Position numbers and translations under genes: made by a program. Source: an uncultured Eubacteriales bacterium (GTDB lineage Bacteria > Bacillota > Clostridia > Peptostreptococcales > Anaerovoracaceae). Taken from it: DNA of 32,694 nucleotides. Each line of letters starts with the position of its first letter. Within the stretch, counting starts at the first letter, position 1. Shown here in pieces: positions 8,251-16,310 of this stretch. The notes under the pieces were generated by a model. That model ran no database searches and was not told the DNA's origin. It saw only the letters and a list, made by a program, of their open reading frames with translations. Where the stretch lies: contig CACYFZ010000013.1 of the NCBI GenBank assembly GCA_902773835.1, positions 1-32,694 of the forward strand, written 5' to 3'.

Positions 8251-9618
8251 TTATCTGCTTATACCCAGTCTCGTCTGAGGTTTCATGAGCTTTTCAATGT
8301 ATCCTATTTCGGATACGAGACAAACGAGAATAACTCTGTCTCCGTCTTGAATTACTGTATTACCATCAGGAATTATAGTCTCAGTGCCTCTTCTGATGGC
8401 GGCTATAATCGCATAGTCCGGAAGATGTAAATCTTTTATGGCTTTTCCGACCATGGTAATTCTGTCGGATGCGAAAATTTCCATGAGTTCTGCCTGTCCC
8501 TGCAGAAGGACCGATGAAAGAACTCTGTGAGATCCTCTGATGGCTCGCAGGATAAAGCTTACGGAGATGTCCAGCGGATTAAGGACTATATCTATTCCGA
8601 GCTTTGAAATGAGCTCTTTATAACTCTCGTGACTTACCTTCGAAATTACATCCTCAACACCGTGGTTGGCCGCGGTAAGGGCCAGGAGGAGATTTTCCTC
8701 ATCAAAGCCGGTGCAGGTTACGAAGGCATCCATTCTGTCGAGATCCTCATCGACCAGGAGCTGAATATTGGCTCCGTCTCCGTTTATTACCATAACATTG
8801 CTCAGCTTGTTGCTGAGGTAGTGACAGCGTTTGCGGTCGTTTTCGATAATCTTTACGTCGGAACCGTACTCAGCCAGGCGCTCTGCCAGGTAGTAGCCCG
8901 TCTTTCCTCCGCCGATAATCATTACTCTTCTGGCGTCAGCATGGCGGAACTTGGAGTGAACCTTCTTGCTGAGTTTGAAGACTTCCTCCTTCTCCCCGAT
9001 AAGATAGATCATATCATCTTCTTTTATTTCATCAGAACCGTGAGGGATGATGATCTTACCGTTCCTGGATATTCCTATAATCAGGAATTCCGGCATTTTG
9101 GATCTGAATTCGATGAGGCTGTTTCCTATAACCTCCGGAAGCTTTTTCGCATCGAATTCGATAAGGGCGATCTTATCAAAAGTATAGATACCGTTGCTCA
9201 GAGTGTATTTTTCTATGAGATAACGATAAATCTCTCCGCTGATCAGAAGATCGGGATTTACCAGCATGTCTATCTTGTAATGCTCGCGAATAAAACCGAG
9301 CTGTCCCATATGTTCCGGCTCTCTGACTCTGGCGGCCACGTACTTGGCTCCCAGATTCTTGGCGAATGATGCAGCCAGGATATTGGTGTCGTCAGAAGTT
9401 GTTACGCTGAAGAGAAAGTCGGTTTCATCAACATCGATTTCCTTAAGAAGCTCTACGGTTTTGGCGTCTCCCGTTACGGTCATAACGTCATACTGCTGAG
9501 CAATGCGATTCAGTTTATCTTCATTATTGTCAACGAGGGTGATTTCATAATCGCCGTCCGTCAGTGCTTCTACCAGGCGGAGTCCGAGTTTTCCGGCTCC
9601 GAGAATTACTATTTTCAT
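8251..9618 (-). CDS. trkA: Trk system potassium uptake regulatory protein TrkA
   Basis: A 455-residue cytoplasmic protein with two RCK_N-RCK_C units in tandem, the standard TrkA layout. The first Rossmann motif is GAGKLG (7-12) with acidic D30 at the end of the second strand; the second is GGGKTG (236-241). RCK_C domains follow each (about 145-225 and 370-450, the latter with RRGTETIIPDGN). It binds nucleotides and assembles under TrkH to gate K+ uptake. It is the first gene of the minus-strand operon, with a strong promoter about 70 nt upstream and CGGAG before the ATG. Its last RCK_C repeats the RGTETI motif found in the K+ channel across the convergent junction. Confidence 0.95.
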   Translation of the reverse strand: MKIVILGAGKLGLRLVEALTDGDYEITLVDNNEDKLNRIAQQYDVMTVTGDAKTVELLKEIDVDETDFLFSVTTSDDTNILAASFAKNLGAKYVAARVREPEHMGQLGFIREHYKIDMLVNPDLLISGEIYRYLIEKYTLSNGIYTFDKIALIEFDAKKLPEVIGNSLIEFRSKMPEFLIIGISRNGKIIIPHGSDEIKEDDMIYLIGEKEEVFKLSKKVHSKFRHADARRVMIIGGGKTGYYLAERLAEYGSDVKIIENDRKRCHYLSNKLSNVMVINGDGANIQLLVDEDLDRMDAFVTCTGFDEENLLLALTAANHGVEDVISKVSHESYKELISKLGIDIVLNPLDISVSFILRAIRGSHRVLSSVLLQGQAELMEIFASDRITMVGKAIKDLHLPDYAIIAAIRRGTETIIPDGNTVIQDGDRVILVCLVSEIGYIEKLMKPQTRLGISR

Positions 9619-9681
9619 ATCTTATATACTCCGATATATCTTCTTTCTTATACGATGTGCATATAGTCTTTCAGACGCTAT

Positions 9682-9710
9682 ATTATAGTCCTATGCGGGA
9701 TTCTTTTCAA
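9682..9710 (-). promoter_or_regulatory. Sigma-70 type promoter of the trkA-trkH-trkH operon
   Basis: On the minus strand, TTGAAA (9710-9705) and TATAAT (9687-9682) are separated by exactly 17 bp. The start site would be near 9675, giving a leader of about 57 nt. The leader is too short for a known K+ or c-di-AMP riboswitch. Confidence 0.75.
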
Positions 9711-9791
9711 TACGAGAGTATATATACGGAATTACAGCCTTGTATATTAAAGAAAGATTAAGAAAATTCGCTAAAAAAGGGGCTTAAACAG

Positions 9792-9820
9792 TAGACAAAC
9801 AGGGGAAAGTCATATATATT
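9792..9820 (+). promoter_or_regulatory. Promoter of the first DUF4003 gene
   Basis: TAGACA (9792-9797) and TATATT (9815-9820) lie 17 bp apart. Transcription would start near 9827, close to a 9-base direct repeat (9830-9849). Confidence 0.5.
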
Positions 9821-9829
9821 ATATTGCAA

Positions 9830-9849
9830 ACGGTTACAGAACGGTTACA
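9830..9849 (+). repeat. Tandem ACGGTTACA direct repeat, 11-bp period
   Basis: ACGGTTACA occurs at 9830-9838 and again at 9841-9849. An 11-bp period puts both copies on nearly the same face of the helix, as in binding sites for dimeric response regulators. It lies just downstream of the proposed start site of the DUF4003 gene, a position that would suit a repressor or a feature of the leader RNA. Confidence 0.45.
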
Positions 9850-9906
9850 CTTTTTGAAGTGATTTACGGTCTTTTTGGAAGGGAAAACAGATAATTCAGA
9901 AAAGAC

Positions 9907-10908
9907 ATGGAAAGAAAACTGGCAAATATTTGCGAAACTTACATCAATAACAGAGACGAGATGAGACGCATCCTCAGGAGCAGCGGAATACCGATGCACC
10001 TTATGGGCGCGGCCGTTTTGACTGCCCTCGGAAGCAAGGCGGATGAAGAGAAGATCTTGGCTGCCGAAGAACTTCTTAAAGAGAGGGAGCCGATTGACTC
10101 GCCTATAAGAGGAGCGATAAAGTCCGTAACTACCGTTCACATGCAGCTGGCTGACAGCCTTGAAGGATATTACAAGGATCTCAAAAGGACTCACGACCTC
10201 ATTCATGTAAACATGGGTGATGACGATGAGAGATATTACATGGCTGCCATGATGATGAGCGATAAGATATCCGATATGCAGGATATTCTGTTCTTGCTGG
10301 ACAGAACCGGCTTAATACACGAAGGTATGGGAAAGGGCTTTGCATCCATTAAAGACAAATCGGGTTATGTAACTGCTGCATTTGCGGCGGCTTGCGGGAT
10401 TACGAACACAAAAGCTTATCTGGAAGATGTGGAAAGATGCATGTCTTATCTTAAGGAATCCGGAGTAATAGAAAACGTAAGCGAGGATCTGGGCATGATA
10501 TTGGCTCTCATACCTCTTGAAACGGAAGAAAAATGTAAAAGAGTCCTGGCATTAGCCGAAGCCTTCAAAGCAATAAATATGGATTTTGAACATGAGGAAG
10601 AGGCGGGAATGCTCGGTTTCTTGGCTGCGCTCGACATGCCGGCGGATGAAATAGCCGCTGCGGTTTACGAGGCGGATGAATTCCTTAAGCTCTACAGCGG
10701 TTTCATTGAAGGCGCAGGATGCATTCTCAGACACGTATATGCATCGATGCTGGTTATGATGACCTACGCTGGCGAAAGAAGTATCGGCGGCATGAGTGAA
10801 ATATTTAAAAAGGACAGTGAAGCTTTAAAGCGTATGGTTCTTATGCAGAGCCAGTCGGTAATGCATATTCAGATGCAATATGTAGATGTAGATGATCTGC
10901 ACATATAA
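9907..10908 (+). CDS. DUF4003 family protein, copy A
   Basis: A 333-residue, mostly helical, acidic cytoplasmic protein with no signal peptide. It appears to belong to the Firmicutes DUF4003 family (recalled, not searched) and is clearly a paralogue of the protein at 12819-13811. The two share the N-terminal pattern with CE..I.NRD..R and HMMGAAVxTA/HLMGAAVLTA, the DERYYMAAMMM/DERLFLAAMII segment, ETEEKCKRxxALAEA/DTEEKCERAKAISEA, and ALDMPADEIAAAVYEADEFLK/ALNMSPEEIATAVADADAFLK. No catalytic motif is visible. No good Shine-Dalgarno sequence precedes ATG 9907; a GGAAGGG lies about 22 nt upstream, too far. Function unknown. Confidence 0.8.
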   Translation: MERKLANICETYINNRDEMRRILRSSGIPMHLMGAAVLTALGSKADEEKILAAEELLKEREPIDSPIRGAIKSVTTVHMQLADSLEGYYKDLKRTHDLIHVNMGDDDERYYMAAMMMSDKISDMQDILFLLDRTGLIHEGMGKGFASIKDKSGYVTAAFAAACGITNTKAYLEDVERCMSYLKESGVIENVSEDLGMILALIPLETEEKCKRVLALAEAFKAINMDFEHEEEAGMLGFLAALDMPADEIAAAVYEADEFLKLYSGFIEGAGCILRHVYASMLVMMTYAGERSIGGMSEIFKKDSEALKRMVLMQSQSVMHIQMQYVDVDDLHI

Positions 10909-10932
10909 CAAGCATTGAGAATAAGATTCGCG

Positions 10933-10956
10933 GGTGCGCTATAGGCGCACCTTTTT
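10933..10956 (+). terminator. Rho-independent terminator after DUF4003 copy A
   Basis: GGTGCGC (10933-10939) and GCGCACC (10945-10951) form a perfect 7-bp stem with loop TATAG, followed directly by TTTTT. Confidence 0.88.
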
Positions 10957-10977
10957 AGTGCTCAGAAATGGCATAAG

Positions 10978-10986
10978 TGGTACAAT
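10978..10986 (+). promoter_or_regulatory. Extended -10 promoter of the Nudix-DsdA gene
   Basis: TGGTACAAT (10978-10986) is an extended -10 identical to that at 99-107. It ends 6 nt before the ATG at 10993, so the first transcribed base should be at or near the A of the start codon. No Shine-Dalgarno sequence is present. Confidence 0.55.
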
Positions 10987-10992
10987 CGAGAC

Positions 10993-12792
10993 ATGAAGAG
11001 GACCACGCTTTGTTACATCAAGAATAACGGATTCTGGCTGATGCTCTACAGAAATAAAAAAGAGGATGATCCCAACGAGGGTAAATGGCTGGGGATAGGC
11101 GGAAAGATAGAAGAGGGGGAAAGCCCGGGCGACTGTAATAAAAGGGAAGTGCTGGAAGAAACAGGACTTATCCTGAATTCTTTCCAATTTCACGGAGTCA
11201 TAAAATTCCGTGCGGACTCTTATGAGGATGAAGATATGTATCTTTACAGCTCTTCGGATTTCGAAACGGCAGATGAAGAAGCCGCAAAGATGTTCAAAGA
11301 GTCCGGAGAATATATTCCGCCTGAATGCAGCGAAGGCGTGCTGAAATGGATCCCGGAGGAAGAACTGTTGCAACTCCCGATGTGGGAGGGAGATAAAGCC
11401 TTTGTGGGAAAGCTGATACAGGGAGCCGGTCACATCTCCATGACATTGCAATACACGGGAGAGAACTGTAAAATTATCGAAGGGAGGGAGATGAGCATGA
11501 AAGACTATATCGAGAGAATAAAAAGTGCGGAAGAACTGTGCTGGATAAATCCCGGAAGAGTTCCTGCATCAGAAGCCTTATCGCAGATTGAGTTTAATGC
11601 CGATGATGTGGCGGATGCCGAGGCCAGACTCAGAAGATTTGCCCCTCTTATCATGCACTATTTCCCTGAGACGGTTTCGGACGGAGGAATAATTGAGTCT
11701 CCTCTGACTGAGATAGAGGATATGAAGGCTGTGCTTAATGAAGAGGGTGCCAGACTTAAAGGCAGACTTTTCCTGAAGCGAGACAGCGACCTCAAAGTAT
11801 CTGGCTCAGTCAAGGCCAGAGGCGGTGTTTATGAAGTCCTTAAGCATACCGAAGACCTGGCCATAGAGGAAGGTATCCTCAGCGGTATAGGAGATGACTA
11901 TATGAAACTGGCGAGCGACGAGGCTCGTGAAGTTTTTTCGAAATATAAGGTTCAGGTCGGATCTACCGGAAACCTGGGCATGAGTATAGGAATAATGTCT
12001 GCGGCACTCGGCTATGAGGCCATAGTGCATATGTCGATGGATGCCAAGCAGTGGAAGAAAGATCTTCTGAGAGAGCGAGGCGCCACGGTCATAGAATATG
12101 AAGGCGATTACGGAGCTGCCGTAGAGCAGGGAAGAGCCGAGTCTGATGCCGATCCTATGAGTTACTTTGTAGATGATGAGAATTCAGCGGCATTATTCCT
12201 CGGATATGCCGTTGCGGCAGAGAGGCTGAAGAGACAGTTCAAAGAGCAGGGCGTTGTTATAGACAGCAATCATCCGCTCTTTGTATATCTCCCTTGCGGA
12301 GTCGGCGGGGCTCCCGGCGGAGTGACATTCGGTCTTAAGCTTCTGTACGGAGATGATGTTCACTGTTTCTTCGTCGAACCGGTCAACTGCCCATGCATGC
12401 TGGTAGGACTGGAAACGGGAGAGATGAATAATATCTGCGTTCAGGATGTGGGCCTCAGCGGTAAGACTGAAGCTGACGGACTTGCAGTAGGAAGAGCATC
12501 AGGACTTATATGCCGAATGATGAATCTGTTGATGGCAGGAGAATTCACTTTAGATGACAGCAGGCTGAACGATTATCTCAGAAAGCTATACAAAAGCGAG
12601 AATTTGTATATAGAGCCGAGCGCCTGCGCATCATTTATCGGACCTGCTCGCATAAGCATCGATGAAGATGCCAAGAGATATCTCAGGCAGAATGAACTTG
12701 AAGATAAGATGGAAGATGCCGTTCACGTGGCATGGGCCACCGGCGGAAGCATGGTGCCGCCTGAAGTAAGAAACAAACTCTTAAGAGGATAA
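10993..12792 (+). CDS. dsdA: Nudix hydrolase fused to D-serine ammonia-lyase
   Basis: A 599-residue two-enzyme polypeptide. Residues 1 to about 160 are a complete MutT/8-oxo-dGTPase-like Nudix domain, with a perfect Nudix box at 37-59 (G-x5-E-x7-REVLEETGL). Residues 169-599 are a full-length PLP-dependent D-serine dehydratase that tracks E. coli DsdA almost throughout: INPG, RRFAP, GGIIES, SGSVKARGG with the PLP lysine K274, VGSTGNLG, LPCGVGGAPGG phosphate-binding loop (about 433-443), ADGLAVGRASG and WATGGSMVP. DsdA converts D-serine to pyruvate and ammonia. The reading frame is open across the join, yet GGGAGG (11482-11487) lies before ATG 11491 and ATG 11497, so a free 431-residue DsdA could also be made. 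It is followed by a DUF4003 gene in the same operon. Confidence 0.93.
   Translation: MKRTTLCYIKNNGFWLMLYRNKKEDDPNEGKWLGIGGKIEEGESPGDCNKREVLEETGLILNSFQFHGVIKFRADSYEDEDMYLYSSSDFETADEEAAKMFKESGEYIPPECSEGVLKWIPEEELLQLPMWEGDKAFVGKLIQGAGHISMTLQYTGENCKIIEGREMSMKDYIERIKSAEELCWINPGRVPASEALSQIEFNADDVADAEARLRRFAPLIMHYFPETVSDGGIIESPLTEIEDMKAVLNEEGARLKGRLFLKRDSDLKVSGSVKARGGVYEVLKHTEDLAIEEGILSGIGDDYMKLASDEAREVFSKYKVQVGSTGNLGMSIGIMSAALGYEAIVHMSMDAKQWKKDLLRERGATVIEYEGDYGAAVEQGRAESDADPMSYFVDDENSAALFLGYAVAAERLKRQFKEQGVVIDSNHPLFVYLPCGVGGAPGGVTFGLKLLYGDDVHCFFVEPVNCPCMLVGLETGEMNNICVQDVGLSGKTEADGLAVGRASGLICRMMNLLMAGEFTLDDSRLNDYLRKLYKSENLYIEPSACASFIGPARISIDEDAKRYLRQNELEDKMEDAVHVAWATGGSMVPPEVRNKLLRG
11482..11499 (+). 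promoter_or_regulatory. Internal ribosome binding site at the Nudix-DsdA junction
   Basis: GGGAGGG (11482-11488) precedes in-frame ATG codons at 11491 and 11497. The second has good spacing (9 nt from GGAGG) and falls where free-standing DsdA proteins begin. This suggests separate initiation of the dehydratase, or a relic of two formerly separate genes. Confidence 0.6.
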
Positions 12793-12818
12793 ATATAGTC
12801 AAACAGGAGGATGATATT

Positions 12819-13811
12819 TTGGACAGCAGACTGAAGAATAGCTGCGAGAGCTTTATAAGAAATCGCGATGTGCTGCGAGACAACTTCAAATATGAAGGCA
12901 TGGTTATGCATATGATGGGTGCAGCCGTAATGACCGCATCCGGAGGTGAAGTAGGAGTTAAAGAACTCATTAAGTGCGAAGATTATATAGATTCCCGGGC
13001 GGGAGTGCTATCGTCTCTTCGCGGAGTTTTCAAAATGCCTATGGTTATTAACATGGCCATGAGCAAAAATCCGGAGAAATACTTCGACACCGTTCAAAAG
13101 GTTTTCGATGAAATAAAAGAAGAGAGAATGAGCAAAGACGAAAGGCTCTTTCTGGCGGCGATGATAATAGCATCTGCCACAAATGACAGAGAAAAAATAT
13201 CCGAGATGGTTGAAGTGACCGGAAAGATATTCGATAATACGGAAGCTTCCTCCAGATTCTTTGCGGATATGTCATGCTACTTTACGGCGGCATCCGTAGT
13301 TAGCGGAGGTGTAAGAGATGCGGATGCATTTAAAGAGGAGTTCGAGAATTGCAAAGAGGAACTTGAAGCTCAGAGCGGAATCGGAATAATCCCTGAGGAT
13401 CTCTGCATGCTCATGGCTGCAATGCCGGGAGACACAGAGGAAAAATGTGAAAGAGCAAAAGCTATTTCCGAAGCCCTCGCCGATAAAAGAATAAGACTGG
13501 GCAGCGGAGATGCGGCATCTATGCTGGCCTCCTTGACCGCGCTGAATATGAGCCCTGAGGAAATAGCAACTGCCGTAGCAGATGCCGATGCATTCCTTAA
13601 AGATCAGAAGGGGTTCGGATTAATGGGAATAGGACGGAGCGGAAGACATCTTTACGCAGCTCTTCTCACATGCATAGCTTATTCCGAAGGAGGAGAAAGA
13701 GGACATATAGTTGTTAAGTCTGCTGTGGCTGATGCGATGGACAGCCTGTACGTAATGATGATTAATTCCACCAATATGATGCATTTCGTTACTATCTCGG
13801 GCGGAAGATAG
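12819..13811 (+). CDS. DUF4003 family protein, copy B
   Basis: A 330-residue paralogue of the protein at 9907-10908, of similar length and helical, acidic character, with no signal peptide or catalytic motif I can name. The start is a TTG at 12819, supported by GGAGG (12806-12810) at 8-nt spacing and by alignment with the paralogue's first residues. It lies 26 nt after the Nudix-DsdA gene with no terminator between them, so the two are probably one transcript. The duplication of this family on both sides of DsdA is the main clue to its context. Function unknown. Confidence 0.8.
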   Translation: MDSRLKNSCESFIRNRDVLRDNFKYEGMVMHMMGAAVMTASGGEVGVKELIKCEDYIDSRAGVLSSLRGVFKMPMVINMAMSKNPEKYFDTVQKVFDEIKEERMSKDERLFLAAMIIASATNDREKISEMVEVTGKIFDNTEASSRFFADMSCYFTAASVVSGGVRDADAFKEEFENCKEELEAQSGIGIIPEDLCMLMAAMPGDTEEKCERAKAISEALADKRIRLGSGDAASMLASLTALNMSPEEIATAVADADAFLKDQKGFGLMGIGRSGRHLYAALLTCIAYSEGGERGHIVVKSAVADAMDSLYVMMINSTNMMHFVTISGGR

Positions 13812-13841
13812 AAATAATAAGTAATAAATTGCAATTGAAAA

Positions 13842-13873
13842 CGGCTGCGGAACTATTATCTGCAGCCGCTTTT
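13842..13873. terminator. Bidirectional terminator between DUF4003 copy B and the PfoR-like gene
   Basis: CGGCTGC (13842-13848) pairs with GCAGCCG (13862-13868) around a 13-nt loop. AAAA precedes the stem and CTTTTA follows, so it can end the plus-strand operon and the convergent minus-strand gene. Confidence 0.75.
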
Positions 13874-13893
13874 AGTTGCAAGGTATATCTGTT

Positions 13894-15003
13894 CTATAAT
13901 TTAAGATCTCCGTCTTTGACCCATCCGAGCTTTCGGCAAGCCATGTTTATAATCGGCGACAGAATCGCAGGGAGGATAAAGGATATAAGGATGAGCCCGG
14001 CCCAGTCCATGGCGGTGATGCCTGCCTTGGCACCTGAAGCCACGTCAGCAACCCATCCGGAATACACTCCTATCTGTCCTACAAGTCCGCATGTTCCCAT
14101 TCCGCTGGAAACAGGGGCGCCGTTCATCTGCAGCTTAAAAATGCATGTTGCTATAGGACCTGTTATAGCGGCAGTGAGAGTAGGCGCTATCCAAATACGA
14201 GGATTCTTTACGATATTTCCCATCTGAAGCATGGATGTTCCTATGCCCTGAGATACAAGGCCGCCCCATTTATTCTCAGGAAACGACATTACGGCGAATC
14301 CTATCATCTGAGCGCAGCAGCCTGCTACAGCTGCGCCGCCGGCGAGGCCCGTGAGACCGAGAGCCGCACATATGGCTGCGGATGAAATCGGCAGAGTAAG
14401 CGCCATGCCGACTATCACGGAGACGATAATTCCCATCATGAAAGGCCTGAGCTCGGTGGCCCACATTACAAGTGTGCCGACTTTCATGGCCGCAGCTCCG
14501 AGAGCCGGCGCCCACCAATAAGCGAGGCCTACACCGACGGCTATGGTTACCAGCGGTGTCACGAGTATGTCTACCTTGGTCTCTCCCTGAACGGCTTTAC
14601 CGAACTCAGCGGCTATGATGCTGACGACTAAGACGGCAAGCGGGCCGCCCGCTCCTCCGAGTCCGTTGGCCGCAAAGCCTACAGTGGCCAAGGAAAAGAG
14701 GACGAGCGGAGGCGCTTTCAGCGCATAGCCGATGGCTATAGCCATCGCCGGCCCGGTCATAGCGACCGCAAGAGCGCCTACCGTATAGCTCGTAGTCTCA
14801 TTTACGGTCCATACCGGATTAGTCAGAAATCCGATATGAAACTGTGTTCCGAGCGTATTTATAATCGTTCCGATTAAAAGCGAGCAAAAGAGTCCCTGCG
14901 CCATAGCAGAGAGCGCATCTATTCCGTAGCGCCTGGCGCTTATCTCTATATTCTTTCTTTCCAAGAAGGCTTTGAAGCCTCCTTTATCAACTTCCTTTGT
15001 CAT
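13894..15003 (-). CDS. PfoR-like PTS EIIC-type membrane protein
   Basis: A 369-residue, very hydrophobic, Gly/Ala-rich polytopic membrane protein with roughly ten membrane segments. It matches the family variously called PTS_EIIC_2 or PfoR (putative toxin regulator of Clostridium perfringens): an N-terminal RYGIDALSAMAQGLFCSLLIGTI segment, NGLGGAGGPLAV, MNGAPVSSGMGTCGLVGQIG and a conserved end. No EIIA or EIIB domain or neighbouring PTS gene is present, so sugar transport by the PTS is unproven; transport of another solute is possible. GGGGAAAG precedes the ATG. It is divergent from mltG, sharing an 80-bp region with a 15-bp palindrome. Confidence 0.8.
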   Translation of the reverse strand: MTKEVDKGGFKAFLERKNIEISARRYGIDALSAMAQGLFCSLLIGTIINTLGTQFHIGFLTNPVWTVNETTSYTVGALAVAMTGPAMAIAIGYALKAPPLVLFSLATVGFAANGLGGAGGPLAVLVVSIIAAEFGKAVQGETKVDILVTPLVTIAVGVGLAYWWAPALGAAAMKVGTLVMWATELRPFMMGIIVSVIVGMALTLPISSAAICAALGLTGLAGGAAVAGCCAQMIGFAVMSFPENKWGGLVSQGIGTSMLQMGNIVKNPRIWIAPTLTAAITGPIATCIFKLQMNGAPVSSGMGTCGLVGQIGVYSGWVADVASGAKAGITAMDWAGLILISFILPAILSPIINMACRKLGWVKDGDLKL

Positions 15004-15037
15004 TCTTTCCCCTATCTGCTAAAATAATTGCGAATTA

Positions 15038-15052
15038 GGCAGTATTACTGCC
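15038..15052. promoter_or_regulatory. 15-bp palindrome between the PfoR-like gene and mltG
   Basis: GGCAGTA (15038-15044), one central T, then TACTGCC (15046-15052): a perfect inverted repeat in the centre of the divergent intergenic region. A repressor operator is the simplest reading. No T-run adjoins it, so it is not a terminator. Confidence 0.45.
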
Positions 15053-15083
15053 GCTTAAGTATACCATAAAGAAAGGAAAATTG

Positions 15084-16184
15084 ATGAGTCGTAAAGATAG
15101 ATATTCAAACGGAAAAAAGAGAAGGAGAGGCGCTCCGAAAGGACTTTTGATTTTTATACTCGTACTGGCTATTCTCGTCGCCGGCGGCGGAGCGTATACC
15201 ATGGGCCTCAGACCTGTTGATCCGGGAAATGAGGATCCTGTAATCGTGGAGATTCCCGAAGGCTCCGGTGCTTCATATATCGTGGAAATCCTTGATGAGG
15301 CAGGGCTCGTAAAAAATAAGTTCTGCGCTAAGGTCAATGCCAAGATCGGAGGTTATAAAAACCTTCAGGCCAACACCTATGTTTTCAATAAAGGTTTGGC
15401 TTTTAACACCATGATGAAAATAATAGATACGGGCGACTTCGATTACATTTCGAAGGAATCCGTGGAAGTAAAAGACGGAGCGCGTCTCACTCAGGTGGCT
15501 GAAGCTGTTTCCGAACAGCTCCCGTTCTCTGCAGAGGAGATAATGAACAAGTGGGACGATGAAGAATACGTAAAGACATTGATAGACAAATACTGGTTCC
15601 TTACAGACGATGTTCTGAATGAAGATGTTATGCATCCGCTGGAAGGATATCTGTATGCAGACACATACTTCGTCACGGATGACAACTCCTCCATTGAGGG
15701 CTTTACCGAAATGTGCCTTGACCGCATGGACGAAGAACTGAGTGCCAGAAAGGATGAAATCGAAGCAAGTGACTTTTCCGTTCACGAAGTCCTGACGCTC
15801 ACTTCCATAGTTACGAAAGAGGCGACTGCAGAGGATCAGGCCGGTGTAGCCGGAGTATTCATGAACAGACTGGACAAGGGAATGTCTCTGGGATCCGATG
15901 TTACGGTTTGCTACATCTTCGATGAGGACAGAGTCGACCTGAAGCAGAGTCAGTTGGAAAGCGACAATCCGTATAATTGCCGCAGATTCGAAGGGCTGCC
16001 GCCGGGACCTATCTGTCAGATTGTGGGAGATGCCATTGATGCAACGCTGAATTACAAGAAGAGTGATAATCTCTACTTCATAGCCGATGAAAACGGAGTG
16101 GTGAGATACAGCACGGATGAAGCCGGACACAATCAAAACATTGACGACTACGGCCTTGTAAAGGATGAAGACGCAGAGGAATAG
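15084..16184 (+). CDS. mltG: Endolytic transglycosylase MltG (YceG-like)
   Basis: A 366-residue membrane-anchored lytic transglycosylase that cuts nascent peptidoglycan strands. A basic N terminus (RKDRYSNGKKRRRG) precedes one membrane segment (about 20-42), followed by a LysM-like region (about 50-115) and the YceG catalytic domain. The catalytic Glu lies in SIVTKEA, followed by VFMNRLDKGMSLGSD, the LPPGPI motif and the NLYFIADENG and HNQNI end. ATG 15084 is chosen over the TTG at 15081 because GAAAGGA (15071-15077) is well spaced from it. It is followed by a strong terminator. Confidence 0.93.
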   Translation: MSRKDRYSNGKKRRRGAPKGLLIFILVLAILVAGGGAYTMGLRPVDPGNEDPVIVEIPEGSGASYIVEILDEAGLVKNKFCAKVNAKIGGYKNLQANTYVFNKGLAFNTMMKIIDTGDFDYISKESVEVKDGARLTQVAEAVSEQLPFSAEEIMNKWDDEEYVKTLIDKYWFLTDDVLNEDVMHPLEGYLYADTYFVTDDNSSIEGFTEMCLDRMDEELSARKDEIEASDFSVHEVLTLTSIVTKEATAEDQAGVAGVFMNRLDKGMSLGSDVTVCYIFDEDRVDLKQSQLESDNPYNCRRFEGLPPGPICQIVGDAIDATLNYKKSDNLYFIADENGVVRYSTDEAGHNQNIDDYGLVKDEDAEE

Positions 16185-16193
16185 ACAGAACTT

Positions 16194-16222
16194 GAAAATG
16201 GGTGTGACGCCCATTTTCTTTT
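16194..16222 (+). terminator. Rho-independent terminator after mltG
   Basis: GAAAATGGG (16194-16202) and CCCATTTTC (16210-16218) form a perfect 9-bp stem with a 7-nt loop, followed by TTTTG. Confidence 0.85.
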
Positions 16223-16243
16223 GCTTTATATCGCACGATTATA

Positions 16244-16272
16244 TTGACAAAATCATACGGAAAATATAATAT
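16244..16272 (+). promoter_or_regulatory. Promoter of the toxin-antitoxin operon
   Basis: A perfect -35 box TTGACA (16244-16249) is followed by the AT-rich segment TATAATATAAA. TATAAT (16265-16270) gives a 15-bp spacer; TAATAT (16267-16272) gives 17 bp. Confidence 0.6.
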
Positions 16273-16310
16273 AAATGTACGAAATGAGATCGATGCTTGA
16301 GAGGTGTATT

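Noticed and set aside
8629..9369. Open frame of 246 codons on the plus strand inside trkA
   Set aside because: It is the antisense of conserved TrkA domains and has no recognisable protein motif.
9619..9681. c-di-AMP (ydaO) or other riboswitch in the trkA leader
   Set aside because: The predicted leader is only about 57 nt with no conserved elements.
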